A stretch of 64,000 nucleotides of DNA from Cryptomeria japonica (taxonomy: Eukaryota > Streptophyta > Pinopsida > Cupressales > Cupressaceae). Every line of letters starts with the position of its first letter. Position 1 is the stretch's first letter. The stretch covers positions 144,731,247 through 144,795,246 of the forward strand of contig NC_081412.1 of the NCBI RefSeq assembly GCF_030272615.1. Direction: 5' to 3'. The notes under the pieces were generated by a model, which worked only from the letters and a program-made list of their open reading frames with translations, was not told where the DNA came from and did not search any database. Positions 12,071 to 23,138 of the stretch are shown here, one piece after another. Both the position numbers and the translations under genes were made by a program.

Positions 12071-12224
12071 AAAGGGGGAGTAGTGGATAGAGAAAAATGA
12101 TCATTCAGAGGAGATCATCTGCTCAGGGGGGAGCACATCTTTTTGGTGAATTTTTGGACTTCACTTTTTGGAATAGTTTTTGGATTTTTCTCATGAGTGT
12201 TGCCATCAATGCCAAAGGGGGAGA
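12071..12224 (+). promoter_or_regulatory. Two polypurine tracts before the 3' LTR
   Basis: AAAGGGGGAG at 12071-12080 and AAAGGGGGAGA at 12214-12224 each follow a GATGTC- or CAATGCC-type sequence. The second abuts the LTR start at 12226. They would prime plus-strand DNA synthesis. Repeated tracts of this form are characteristic of Sireviruses. Confidence 0.8.
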
Positions 12225-12225
12225 T

Positions 12226-12811
12226 TGTTGGCATTCTTTACTCTAATCAGAAATGATGGTGTTCTCATTGATGACAACCTACTGGAAACCTTCTGGCAAT
12301 CACCTGGCATTCATCTGGTAAAGCCACCGGTAGGCACCGACACCAGCTAGACATCCACATATACCGATAGACATTTCACCGGTAGTGGCTACAATGCATA
12401 TCGACACTGCATCCAATAGGGAATAAACTTTTGTTTATTGTATTTAATGTAATTATCTTTTGTAAAGCCAACATGGCATATTGTAGAAGACTCATATATA
12501 TATGTATGAGATCCTATAGGTCATTTTGTAAGAGAGTAGTTGTGAATTATGTATAAGGAGATATAAATTGACAACGAAGGTTTTTGGTTATAATATGAGC
12601 TTAAACCGGTACTAAACTTGGCATAGTTGATTTTGATTTGAAGTAGTACATTGTATTGGATTTTCATAAGCCATTTTGTAAGTTAGTGAGAATTCTATCT
12701 TGTAAATTGAGTAGTGAGCTCTAGGCAGTTGGCCTTCCTGCATGTGCAAGCCCCTCATTGTAAGTAATATTTATTCATTGTCCAGTGAGTAAATATTGTG
12801 GGTCACAAATC
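12226..12811 (+). repeat. 3' LTR of the pol-less Sirevirus-like element, first part
   Basis: It aligns with 6377-6970 and breaks off in GGGTCACAAATC at 12811, where the Gag-Pro element begins. The final AAATC (12807-12811) is the target duplication. Confidence 0.92.
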
Positions 12812-14036
12812 TGTAAAGCGGAAAATCGAACCCTAGGTGTTCCCCCCACTCCAAGGAGAGAGAAAGGAGGTCACTAGGGTTGATGGTTTTCACTTAGGAG
12901 GGACTTTACATTCAAAAGAGGGGCTGAAACTCACAAGATCCAATCCAACACAATGCAGGACTGGATTCTAAATGAGTTTCAAGGGTTAAGACATCAAGGA
13001 TACCCTCTTTTGTAAAGAATGTAGATAGAAGGGTTGAACTAGGAGTGCATGTAAAGTAAGAAAGATTCGCTTGTAGACAGAGATAGGGACACAGGATGAA
13101 GCTACGAACCTGAAATTAGTAGTAAAATGTCGAGACGATGCTGTCCTGCAAATTTGAGTGAAAGTTGATGGGACGATGGCGCCCGGAGTGCACACGGTCC
13201 TCCGAAAAATCCGTGAAATGAAGGGGGATCTATTCATCTTTGCACAAGGATTCTAGATCTTCAATTACAGCCACGTACTTGCAACCTACACATAGAAAAG
13301 AGAGGATGATTGGGGGGTTAGGGATTAGGGGTTTGCCTTTAGCTCAAACCCCGGTTTTGGAATTAACCAAGAAATGAGAATGCTGTAAATGTAAATGTTG
13401 GTAATGTAATCAGGTACTGATACCTTGTTGTAAGAATGTTTATATTCTTACATGCAAAGGTGTGGTGATGTTGTATGTTGTAGGTGATCTCCTCTTCAAT
13501 GGTTGAATCCTTGTCTTGAATGCAACACCTAGCCTTGAATGGAGACTTAGAATGCTCAATTGCTTGAAGGGATGCTTGAATGCTTGAATGTTTGAATGTT
13601 TGCCTAGCGCTTCCGCCTTTTGCACACATATGTTTTTCCTCTTTTCCTACTACCCTTTCTGGGAGGGGAAATGTAATTTATATACTTGTCAATTAGGGTT
13701 AGGAGACTGATTTTTCCGACCTTAGGCCGACCTAGGAACATTAATTTCCAAATTGCAAACTTAAAGACCCGATGCCCAACAAGAGACCGGGCCCAAAATA
13801 GGGCCAGGGACCAAGGCGCTGGGCACCATGGTCCTGAAGGACCAGGGCACTGGGCGCCATGGTCCCACCTCCCGGGACAGCAGGGTGCAAGGAGGATCAG
13901 GCCAAGGTGCAGAAATATGCAGTTTTTGATGTCGCAAGCAGGTTTCGGGGTCTCCATTCAGGTTTAACGTTGCGCCACCATTGTGAGGACCCAAATGCAG
14001 TTGAAATTGCAAGTGTCACAATTTTAGGATGCTACA
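12812..14036 (-). repeat. 3' LTR of the Gag-Pro element
   Basis: It matches 19429-20653 over the same length. In the first 60-80 aligned bases I count only about three or four substitutions. It contains a GC-rich palindromic block (13785-13885) and a GTGCACACGGTCC motif (13188-13200). A TTACAT-rich segment with repeated GAATGCTTGAATG units lies near 13549-13605. Confidence 0.93.
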
Positions 14037-14819
14037 TTTAGTCCCCACTTTAGTGGGAGTATAAGCGTACGCCCATACTTTCGATAAAGTACAAGGAAAC
14101 AACATTGAAAAACTTTCACCACATCAAGGAGGCAAGATACACCAAGCCCCCAGTGGACTAAGGATCTTACGACTTCGATTGACAAAGTAAAAGGGAAGAT
14201 TATGAGGGAGAACCATGACTGTCAGTAGTAAGGTTCCCTCACTATGAGTCATGCAAGAAAAATACCAAAATTTTTCAAGGCAAAGCTAAATTCGCCAAGA
14301 AATTTTCAAGTATCTTGAAGAGATATGAATGGAGTGTATGCCCCCTAGATTAAAGCAATTGCACACGCCTCATCGGGGGTGATTGATTTAAGGTAGTGAT
14401 ACATATAAGAAATGAGAAGGGAAAGGAGCACATTATCACAAGGATTTAACCCCCAAGTGTGAGATAAGCCCAAGGATAATAGACACAAAACACAAAGCAT
14501 GAGGTGACTTTGCTTTCCTTGGGGTCAGTATGTTGTATGATAATTCATGTATATCATATGTATGTATACATAATTGTTCTTCATTCCCCAATCAAGGAAG
14601 GTCACCTAGAAGAAGGGAACACATGTGGCTTTTGAGTCAACATGAGGGAGACCAAAAGAGATCTCAATGCTTTGCATCGTCCTCAAGTAGACAACACTAA
14701 GGACAACAAATAGAAGAATGATAATAACACATAGAAGAAGTAACAAAAGAGATCAAGAGTGGAGGAGAGAGTCTGCTATGCTAATGAAACTAGTCCAGCA
14801 CGTCATCCACCCCCCAATC
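14037..14819 (-). other. 3' untranslated region and polypurine tract of the Gag-Pro element
   Basis: Non-coding on both strands. Read on the minus strand, AAAGTGGGGACTAAA (14037-14051) abuts the LTR and is the probable plus-strand primer tract. The rest shows no domain and no repeat that I can identify. Confidence 0.7.
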
Positions 14820-17800
14820 TTACTGATCAATATTTCGGGAAGGCAGGAAACACACTAGAGGAGGAACATCCAACACAGCAGATGAAGCTATCACAAGATC
14901 CAAACAAGGGCTATGTTCATGTTCCACGCCACGTTGTTCTTGTCTAGGAGCTAGGATAAGTGCTTTAGAAAATTCGTTAGATAAATGGTTATCAACATCA
15001 AAATATTCATATTCACTATCAGAAGAAAGAGGAGTAACATTTTCATCATGAATAACATTTTTATCTATATCATCATCAAGATTTATAAAAATAGGATCTT
15101 TAACTCGCACAGGATCAAGACCATCATGCATCTTATGTTTAGGAGATTTTGGCTCAATTTTCGGTTGAGGAGAAAATGGAATAATACTAGCTGAAGGTGT
15201 TTTTGGGGATTGCAAAGTTTGAGAAGCAGCTGCCTGAGCTCTAAGATGATGCTTTCATTGGCGTTCACGTGCAGAACAATTTCGTCTAGTCTTAGTAAGA
15301 AGTTGAGAAGATTGAGGAGGAGGAATGTTCTCATCCTTATCACTTGGGTGTTTAGGTTGTGGTCTCTTAGGTTGAATAATAGGAGAAGAGGAAGGTCTCT
15401 TCTCTCTATAAGAGGAAGGAGGAGGAACTACTCCATATAAAGGAGGAATATTTGGTTTAGGAAGGAGACCAAGTCCATCATGACGAGGAGGTATAGGTTT
15501 ACCTTTAGAAAGTTTATTAGTCATAGACATAGTCACATCCATAGGGATGGGTTGGGAATCTTCTTGAGGAAAGACATTAGTTTTATCTTTCAAAGGAAGA
15601 ACTTCCTTCTCAAGAATGATAGGAATATCAAGTTTGGGTGTTCTAGGTTCACTTAGAGATAGGATCATATCTTTTTTCCAATTTTGATAAGATTTGAAAA
15701 GATGATCACTTTGTGGTGGGAGAGATTGAAATTGTTTAGGCCAAAAATAATCAATAGGAATGCTAGAAGTTCTTTCAGCTAGTTTAAAGAGACTATGATT
15801 GACAGTAACAACTTCACCATTATGGGGAAATTTCAAACACTTGTGAATAGGAGAAGCAATAGCTTTCATGGAAGATAGCCAAGGATAGCCTAGCTTCAAA
15901 CGAAATTGTTCAGATGATGGAATAATAGCAAAGTCCACATCAAGGGGTTTGTTATGGACCTCAATAGGTAATGTAATAGAACCAATTGCAGGAGAAGAAA
16001 ATGCATGAAATAATTTCACAACCACATTTGTTTTGTCATAGATCACTTGATTCAATTGCAAAGTAAAAAGAAATTCTTCAGTAATGACATTAAGCATACA
16101 AGAAGGATCAATAAGCACTCCACGACAAGGTGTATTTTTGACTTTTGCAACTATATATAAAGGACCATTAGGTGCCCTGATAGTTTCACAGGAATCAAAT
16201 GTGATGGAAGGTTCTTTAGGGATTTTCTGCTGCTCTACAAAGTTAATCACATTTGGAGTCATAGACACAAGACTATTAGGTGAGAAAGAGGAATCATTAG
16301 TCTCAATCACATTAGAGGTATGAGAAGGTAATGGATCAGTAAAAATCTTAAGATTTTGGTTAGGAGGAGCTACAGATGTGTTGCCTTTATCATTCACACC
16401 TGAAACAAAGATAGTATTATTATCAATCAAATCTTGAATTTTACCCTTCAAAGCAAAATATTTTTCAGTATCATGCCCAGGTTGACGATGAAATTGACAA
16501 ACAGATTTGTTATCAAAATAGGGTGAATTAATATTTGTAGGATCTATTTGCTTTATAGGAGGGAGGGTAAGAACATTTTGTTCCAATAAATTATTCATAA
16601 TACTATGCAATGATTCATTCAAAGGAGTAAACTTTCTTTCTTTCTTGAAAAACTTAGAAATAGGAGGCACACCTGATGCTGCATTCACATTGTTGTTGAT
16701 GATGTTTTCATTGAACTTAATGACCTCTCTATTTTGTTTAAACTTTCCAAATGGTTGTTGACTACTATCACCCTTATCACTTAGAGCCATAGGATTTGCT
16801 TGTTCCATTTGACTCACAGTCAGTTGATAATTGTGAAGAGTTGCGCACAACTGTTGGAAAGAAGTAAACTCAGAAAACAAAAGTTTTTCTCTAATATCCT
16901 TTTGTAAATTAGAAATAAAGATTCTTTGAATATCATTGTCAGGTACTAGAAAAGAAATTTGAGCATACAAATGCTTATATCTACCAATGAAATCAGTCAC
17001 TTTTTCTTTAACACCTTGTTTACAATGCATTAAATCAATCAAAGTAACTTTAGGACTTATATTGTTTTGAAATTGTTGAATAAAAGCATTTGCAAGTTGT
17101 TCGAAAGAAGTAATAGAATATGAAGGTAATGAGCAATACCATTGTAGAGCTTTATCTCTTAATGTTCTAGTAAACAGTTTTGCAAGCAACCTTTGGTCAT
17201 GAGCAAAATTAGTACATATTGTTTGAAAGGTCTGAACATGTGTTAGAGGATCACCCTTACCATTATAAAGCTCCAATTACTGGATTTCAACATGCTTAGG
17301 GGGGATAGCTCAAACAATGTCAAGAGAAAGTGGGCTCGCAACCTCAAATGTGGGCACACTAAACTTAGATTGATTCATAGAGGCAATTTGTTGCTATAAA
17401 GAAGAGACAATTTGTGCAAGATTGTTAATGGTCGCTTCAGTCGAAGAGTTCATATTAGATGTGTTAGATTGTGATGGAGGTATTATGTTATGAAAAGAAG
17501 GTATTGATTGAAAGTAAGGTGGTGGGACACTATGATAGTTAGTCATAGGAGATGATTGGAAAGGAGCAACGCTACAAGGAGGAATGGAATGGTTAAATGA
17601 ATTGCCCCCTTGCGTCATGTTCATTTGTGGAGATGTAATAGGGACACTCATTGAAGGAATGAATGAGGAAGTCAGATTGAATGAAGGAAGAGGGTTGATT
17701 GAAGAAGAGGGATTGCCCCCATGACTGGTGATCATAGGTGGAATGTTTTGTATTGAAGTAGTCATTATGTTTGATGTAAAAGTAGGTATAATAGCAATAG

Positions 17801-18239
17801 AAGTTGTCAAAGGGGTAGAATGATTGACTTGAGTAGGAGGTTAGGTATAACCTAAAGTTTCAGCACAACTCTTCATAGGCATCACATTTGAATCCACAAT
17901 GTGTGCAATACTACGTAAAATATCAATTCCATTCTTATCACTTTGAACCATACGTTTTAGACCCTTAATCATTGAAAGAGCTTCACTATCGAGGTATTCT
18001 TGAGACATCCATTGCTGAAAATGATCAAATTGATTATCCAATTTCAAAAGTTGTTCCACAGAAACCTCATGGAGAGCTTCTTCATCATTAAGAGGATTAG
18101 AGGAATTACCTGTGTCCTCATTAAAAAGGCCATTCAAATTAGGTTCCATCTCCTCGGTAATTAAACCCTGGAAAGACTTAATTCTAAGGCTTTGTCTAAC
18201 GGGAATAGTGTAAGTAGGGTTTATTGTTGTAAAACTCAT
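14820..18239 (-). pseudogene. Gag-protease polyprotein of the non-autonomous element
   Basis: A single minus-strand frame runs from ATG 18239 to 14820 with no frameshift and only five stops (about 17838, 17391, 17305, 17277 and 15252). The N-terminal part is proline- and methionine-rich. The capsid region lies around 17280-16800 (G-D-P-L-T-H-V-Q, then L-Q-W-Y-C-S-L-P). A C-H-H-C finger near 16505-16450 reads C-Q-F-H....G-H-D-T-E-K-Y with the last cysteine replaced by tyrosine. The protease region near 16135-15830 has V-L-I-D-P-S-C-M-L-N-V-I and L-G-Y-P-W-L, where the usual D-G/S-G triad reads D-P-S. A proline-rich tail contains G-L-G-L-L-P-K-P, possibly the remnant of the G-patch found in the Tat elements, and ends in an acidic segment. 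The frame stops just before the position where RT begins in the Tat elements. Confidence 0.85.
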
Positions 18240-19428
18240 GCACTAAAGAGAGAGAGAAGATTTTGAATTTAGAAGTAGCAAATTTCAATAAAATCAGCCA
18301 ATCTCCTAGATTTAAGCTGTTAAATGCAATCAGGACAATCTCCCGAAATTTCAGAAAAAATGTTGGGGACCATGGCGAACGGAGTGCACACGGTCCTCGC
18401 AACTTTTTTCAAAATTTTCAGAGATGAAAGTTATGGTGATTTTAAAGCTAATCTGAAAAAATTGAGTGATTTTACGATCTGTAGATAGGCCAAATTAAAG
18501 TTACAATCTCAAAATTGAACCCTACCAAGATTGTCGAAAAATGCAAAATTTGAATTTTGAAAAAGAGAGGGAAACTGAAATTTGGAATTTTATGATTTTA
18601 GAGGGAATACCAAAAGCAATGCAAGCTTTGAAATTTAAAAGTTGACTCAATTTCATGCAAAATTCAAATTTGAAGGCAGAAATCAAAGTTGTTGCAATTA
18701 AACACTTAATTTCAAAAGTCATAAACTGCAAAAATTTGAATAAAGCACTGAAACTTCGAATGAATGCCAACACACTTTTCAGATTTAGGATAGTAAGAAA
18801 CACAATTGTAACACAAAATTTCAATTTCAACAATTTTTGAATAATTATAAGTCTTAATCCAAGCAATCACTAGAGCAACTTTGACTTTAAGTTTGAAAGT
18901 GTTATAATTAATGAAATCAGCCAAGATTCTGGATTCTAGTAGAAAAATACAGTAAAATCTAGCTCCCAAAATTTTTGAAAAAATGTCGAGGACAATGGCG
19001 CTCGGGGTGCACACGGTCCTTGCAACTTTTTTCAAAATTTTTCAGGGATGAGTGATATTGTGATTTTGTTGCGGAATCCAAAGTTACAGCCGATTTGGAG
19101 GTGTTTTGATCAGTGAAATCATTGGTTAAAGGTTGAATCAAGAGGGTTTTAAAAATTAGGGTTTTGACACTTAACCACTTAATTTTCAGAATTAGAGCAC
19201 AAATATGAATTGACAATTTGCAATAGAAGGGTAGATCTGAAACAAGCATTAACAATTAAACATTTCACAAGCTCAATTACTAAAAAGAAAATTTAGGGTT
19301 TTTATGCAATTAACCTCTAAAATTTGCAAAAGATCAAACATGGAAATGTAATTAAGGAAACAAATTTTTTTTTTCAGATCTAACCATGAATAATCAAAAT
19401 TAGGATGTTCACATCGGGTTCACCAAAA
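18240..19428 (-). other. Leader of the Gag-Pro element with an internal duplication
   Basis: This is the untranslated stretch between the 5' LTR and gag. Two blocks about 620 bases apart (18340-18420 and 18960-19046) repeat the order AAAAAATGT, ATGGCG, GTGCACACGGTCCT, GCAACTTTTTTCAAAATTTT. The central motif also occurs once in each LTR. No gene is seen. Confidence 0.75.
19407..19425 (-). promoter_or_regulatory. Primer-binding site shared with the Tat elements
   Basis: On the minus strand TGGTGAACCCGATGTGAAC begins three bases after the 5' LTR end. The same 19 bases stand at 40812-40830, and near-identical versions stand at 27368-27386 and 47255-47273. I cannot assign the tRNA with confidence. 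Confidence 0.8.
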
Positions 19429-20653
19429 TGTAAAGCGGAAAATCGAACCCTAGGTGTTCCCCCCACTCCAAGAAGAGAGAAAGGAGGTCACTAGGGTTGA
19501 CAATTTTCACTTAGGAGGGACTTTACATTCAAAAGAGGGGTTGAAACTCACAAGATCCAATCCCACACAATGCAGGACTAGATTCTAAATGAGTTTCAAG
19601 GGTTAAGACATCAAGGATACCCTCTTTTGTAAAGAATGTAGATAGAAGGGTTGAATTAGGAGTGCATGTAAAGTAAGAAAGATTCACTTGTAGATGGAGA
19701 TAGGGACACAGGATGAAGCTATGAACCTAAAATTAGTAGTAAAATGCCGAGACGATGCTGTCCTGCAAATTTGAGCAAAAGTTGACAGGATGATGGCACC
19801 CAGAGTGCACACGGTCCTCCGAAAAATTTGCGAAACGAAGGGGGATCCATTTGTCTCTGCACAAGGATTCCAAATCTTCAATTACAGCCGCATACCTGTA
19901 ACCTACACACAAAAAAGAGAGGATGATTGGGGGGTTAGGGATTAGGGGTTTGCCTTTAGGTCAAACCCCGGTTTTGGAATTATCCAAGAAATGAGAATGC
20001 TGTAAATGTAAATGTTTGTAATGTAATCAAGTACTGATACCTTGTTGTAAGAATGTTTATATTCTTACATGCGAAGGTGTAATGATGTTGTATGTTGTAG
20101 GTGATCTCCTCTTCAATGGTTGAATCCTTATCTTGAATGCAATACCTAGCCTTGAATGGAGACTTAGAATGCTCAATTGCTTGAAGGGATGCTTGAATGC
20201 TTGAATGTTTGAATGTTTGCCTAGTGCTTCTGCCTTTTGCACACATATGTTTTTCCTCTTTTCCTACTACCCTTTCTGGGAGGGGAAATGTAATTTATAT
20301 ACTTGTCAATTAGGGTTAGGAGACTAATTTTTTCGACCTTAGGCCGACCTAGGAACATTATTTTCCAAATTGCAAACTTAAAGACCCGATGCCCAGCAAG
20401 AGACTGGGCCCAAAATAGGGCCAAGGACTAGGGCGCTGGGTGCCATGGTCCTGAGGGACCAGGGCACTGGGTGCCATGGTCCTGAGGGACCAGGATAGTA
20501 GGGTTCAAGGAGGATTAGGCCAAGGTGCAGAAATATGCAGTTTTTGATGTCGCAAGCAGGTTTTGGGGTCTCCATTCAGTTCAACGTTGAGCCGCCATCG
20601 TGAAGACCCAAATGCAGTCAAAATTGCAAGTGTCACAATTTTAGGATGCTACA
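19429..20653 (-). repeat. 5' LTR of the Gag-Pro element
   Basis: It is the same length as 12812-14036 and has the same ends. On the plus strand it ends TTAGGATGCTACA and is followed by the second copy of the target duplication AAATC. Confidence 0.93.
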
Positions 20654-20658
20654 AAATC

Positions 20659-20880
20659 CCACCAAGATTTTTCCCACACCAATTTTCCTCATTAAACATC
20701 TTGTGTTATGGTGTGTTTTCCATGTTGTCTTTAATGTTTCTGTTTACTACATTAATTCTTATTTACCAGTACACTATTTTGGAATGCAAATTACTTAATA
20801 AGGTTAAATATTATGTTAACCGGTTAGATACTGATTCACCCCGCCTCTCAGTATCTTTGGGACTATCATTAATCCTAACA
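20659..20880 (+). repeat. 3' LTR of the pol-less Sirevirus-like element, second part
   Basis: It continues the LTR broken at 12811, matches 6977-7199 (TTAAACATCTTGTGTTATGG and onward) and ends AATCCTAACA. The short poly-C run seen at 7149-7164 is absent here (CACCCCGCCTCT). Confidence 0.92.
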
Positions 20881-23011
20881 TCACCGATTCTACTATTTTG
20901 TCAATACCAAAATGTCTAGCTAATCCTCCACTATGTTTCTCCTTTATCAGATTCTCTCTAATAAAACTCTTAGGTATGCACAATTGAACTCCTTTGAATA
21001 ACATCCCATCTTGAATGAAGTAATCCAACCACTTGCTTCTATGTACCATAATCGATTCTCTACATGCTTTCCAAGGTTCTACAAAATCTAAGTCATCGCC
21101 ATACAAAGTCTTCAATTCCTCAAATCCTAATACTGTCACTCTCATCTCTATTAGTAGATTACTTCTCCTACTCAATGCATCAACAAATTTGTTATATTTT
21201 CCACTTCTATGCTTCAACACAAAGGTGTAATTCTCCAAAAACTCTACCCATCTCATATGTCTCTGATTCAACTTACTTTGACTATTCAAATACTACAAAG
21301 CTTGATGATCTGTATACAACACAAACTCCTTAGGCAATAGTCAATGTCTCCACTTATTCAAGGCTTGAAATATGGCATAAAACTCTTGATCATACACTAA
21401 ATATCTCCTTCAAGCATCATTCAATTTCTCACTGAAATAAGCTACTGCTCTCCCTTCCTGACTCAAGAATGCTCCTATTGCTATTCCACTTGCATCACAA
21501 TCCACTTGAAACACTATTGAAATTTGGTAAAGCTAACATAGGCTGCTCAGTCACTTTCTACTTCAATAGTTCAAAACTTTTGTTTTCTCTGGTGGTCCAC
21601 TTGAATTCCTTCTAATCTCCTCTCATGGTCTTAGTCATAGGGTTACAAATTGAACTAAAATTTCTTATAAACTTCTAGTAAAAACTAGCCAATCCATGAA
21701 ATGATCTTACCTCTCCAATGCTTTCCGATGTAGGCCACTCAACAATTGCTTTCACTTTCTCAGGGTCCATCCTCAAACCGTCCTCAGATATCACAAATCC
21801 CAAATAGACTAACTCATCCTTCATGAAAGTACACTTCTTAATATTTATCAACAACTCTTCTTCTCTCAACCTCTCCAAAATTTTTCTCAACTGCAACAAA
21901 TGTTGTTCTTTTTTCTTACTCAAAATCAGAATGCCATCAAAATATACAATAACAAACTTACCCAATATTTTCTTCAATACCTCATTCATCAGCCTCATGA
22001 AAGTACTTGGTGCATTAGTTAACCCAAAAGGCATCACCAACCATTCATATAGTCCTTCATTTGTCTTGAATGTTGTCTTCCACTCATCTCCCTCTTTGAT
22101 CCTGATCTGATGATATCCAGTCTTCAAATGTATCTTTGTAAAGTGTTTTTCTCCACTCAAATAGTCCATTATGTCATCCATCCTAGGCAAAGAAAATCAA
22201 TATTTCACTATGATCTTGTTTGTTGCTCTAGAATCAATACACATTCTCCACTCTCCATTCTTCTTAGGTGATAATCTTGTTGGTACTACCTAAGGGCTCA
22301 GACTCTCCCTAATCAAACCTTTCTTCAACAACTCATGCACTTTTCTATTTAGTTCTCCATTCTCTATCAGTGTCATCTAGTGTGTAGCATTGTTAGGCAA
22401 ACTAGCTCTGGGAACCAAGTCCATGAAATGACTGATACTTCTTGCAGGTGGCAATCCATCAGGTACATTATCTGAAATGATGTCTTCATATTTTGTCAAT
22501 AAATATTTTATCTCTTTTGGTTGTTCCTCCTCATGCTCTGGATTCATAGTCTTCTTGGGAATTAAGGCATAACAAGCATTCTCATGTCTCAGTCCATCCA
22601 TGAATTTCCTTCCATCTACGAAATAGATTCTAGCATTTATATAGACATCATTCTTCAAAGGTTCCTCCAAGGGAAACAAGGTTTTCTTCATCCCATTGGC
22701 CACAATAATGTATGTATTCTTCCTCCCATCATGTACAACCTATCTATCAAATTGCCAAGGTCTACCCAACAAAAGATGACAAATATCCATAGGCATAATA
22801 TCACACAATACTTCATCATGATAATCCTGAATTTTCAATTTCACCAAAAAATTTTCACTGACTAATAACTTATGTTCATCCTGAATCCATGCTATTTGAT
22901 AAGGCTTAGGGTGTTTCAATCTCTCCAAATTCAACTTATTCACCATCTTTTATGAAACAAGATTATTTGAACTACCACTATCAATAACAACTTTACAACA
23001 CTTAAAAGATA
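20881..23011 (-). pseudogene. Chromovirus protease, reverse transcriptase, RNase H and integrase start
   Basis: Minus strand, reading down from 23011. The aspartic protease starts with V-V-I-D-S-G-S-S-N-N (catalytic D-S-G kept) and ends in L-L-L-G-R-P-W-Q-F-D (about 22760). The RT follows from about 22550, with [27 protein letters not shown] and L-G-F-V-I-S-E-D-G. The catalytic box reads Y-F-D-G instead of Y-F-D-D (21934-21945), so the enzyme is dead. RNase H (about 21670-21230) is broken by many stops. Its end, with R-S-G-K-Y-N-K-F-V-D-A-L-S-R-R, leads into the integrase zinc region (L-A-R-H-F-G-I-D-K-I-V-E-S), which is cut at 20881 by the inserted element and resumes at 6376. Confidence 0.9.
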
Positions 23012-23138
23012 CCTTACATCTGGTCTTGAACAAATTCTTCCTCTGCAAGGGCTCTTCATCTCCTTCGGTATAACACAAATCTCTCCTCATCATCAATAGT
23101 TCTCTATCTTCTAGTTTATTGTTTGATCTGGTGGGGTT

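Larger units (their letters stand above)
12812..20653 (-). mobile_element. Gag-Pro-only LTR element, minus strand, recent
   Basis: This 7,842-bp unit is bounded by TGT...ACA ends and a perfect 5-bp duplication AAATC (12807-12811 and 20654-20658). Both LTRs are 1225 bp. Read on the minus strand it has LTR, primer-binding site TGGTGAACCCGATGTGAAC, a 1.2-kb leader, one 1,140-codon Gag-protease frame, a 0.8-kb tail with a purine-rich tract, and LTR. No RT, RNase H or integrase is present in any frame, so it is non-autonomous. The primer site and protein layout match the Tat elements in this window, its likely helpers. Confidence 0.93.
6377..20880 (+). mobile_element. Pol-less Sirevirus-like element, interrupted in its 3' LTR
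   Basis: LTR 6377-7199 and the split LTR 12226-12811 plus 20659-20880 both start TGTTGGCATTCT and end AATCCTAACA. The flanking bases TCACA (6372-6376) and TCACC (20881-20885) fit a 5-bp target duplication with one later change. A perfect initiator-Met primer site follows the 5' LTR, and two polypurine tracts precede the 3' LTR. The internal part (7200-12225, 5.0 kb) encodes a coiled-coil plus zinc-knuckle Gag and then a long ORF of unknown function. No protease, RT, RNase H or integrase is present, so the element must have moved with enzymes supplied by another element. Confidence 0.9.

Noticed and set aside
13604-14041. Overlapping ORFs on both strands in the GC-rich block
   Set aside because: They lie wholly inside an LTR, and their length comes from the GC-rich palindromic repeats lacking stops.
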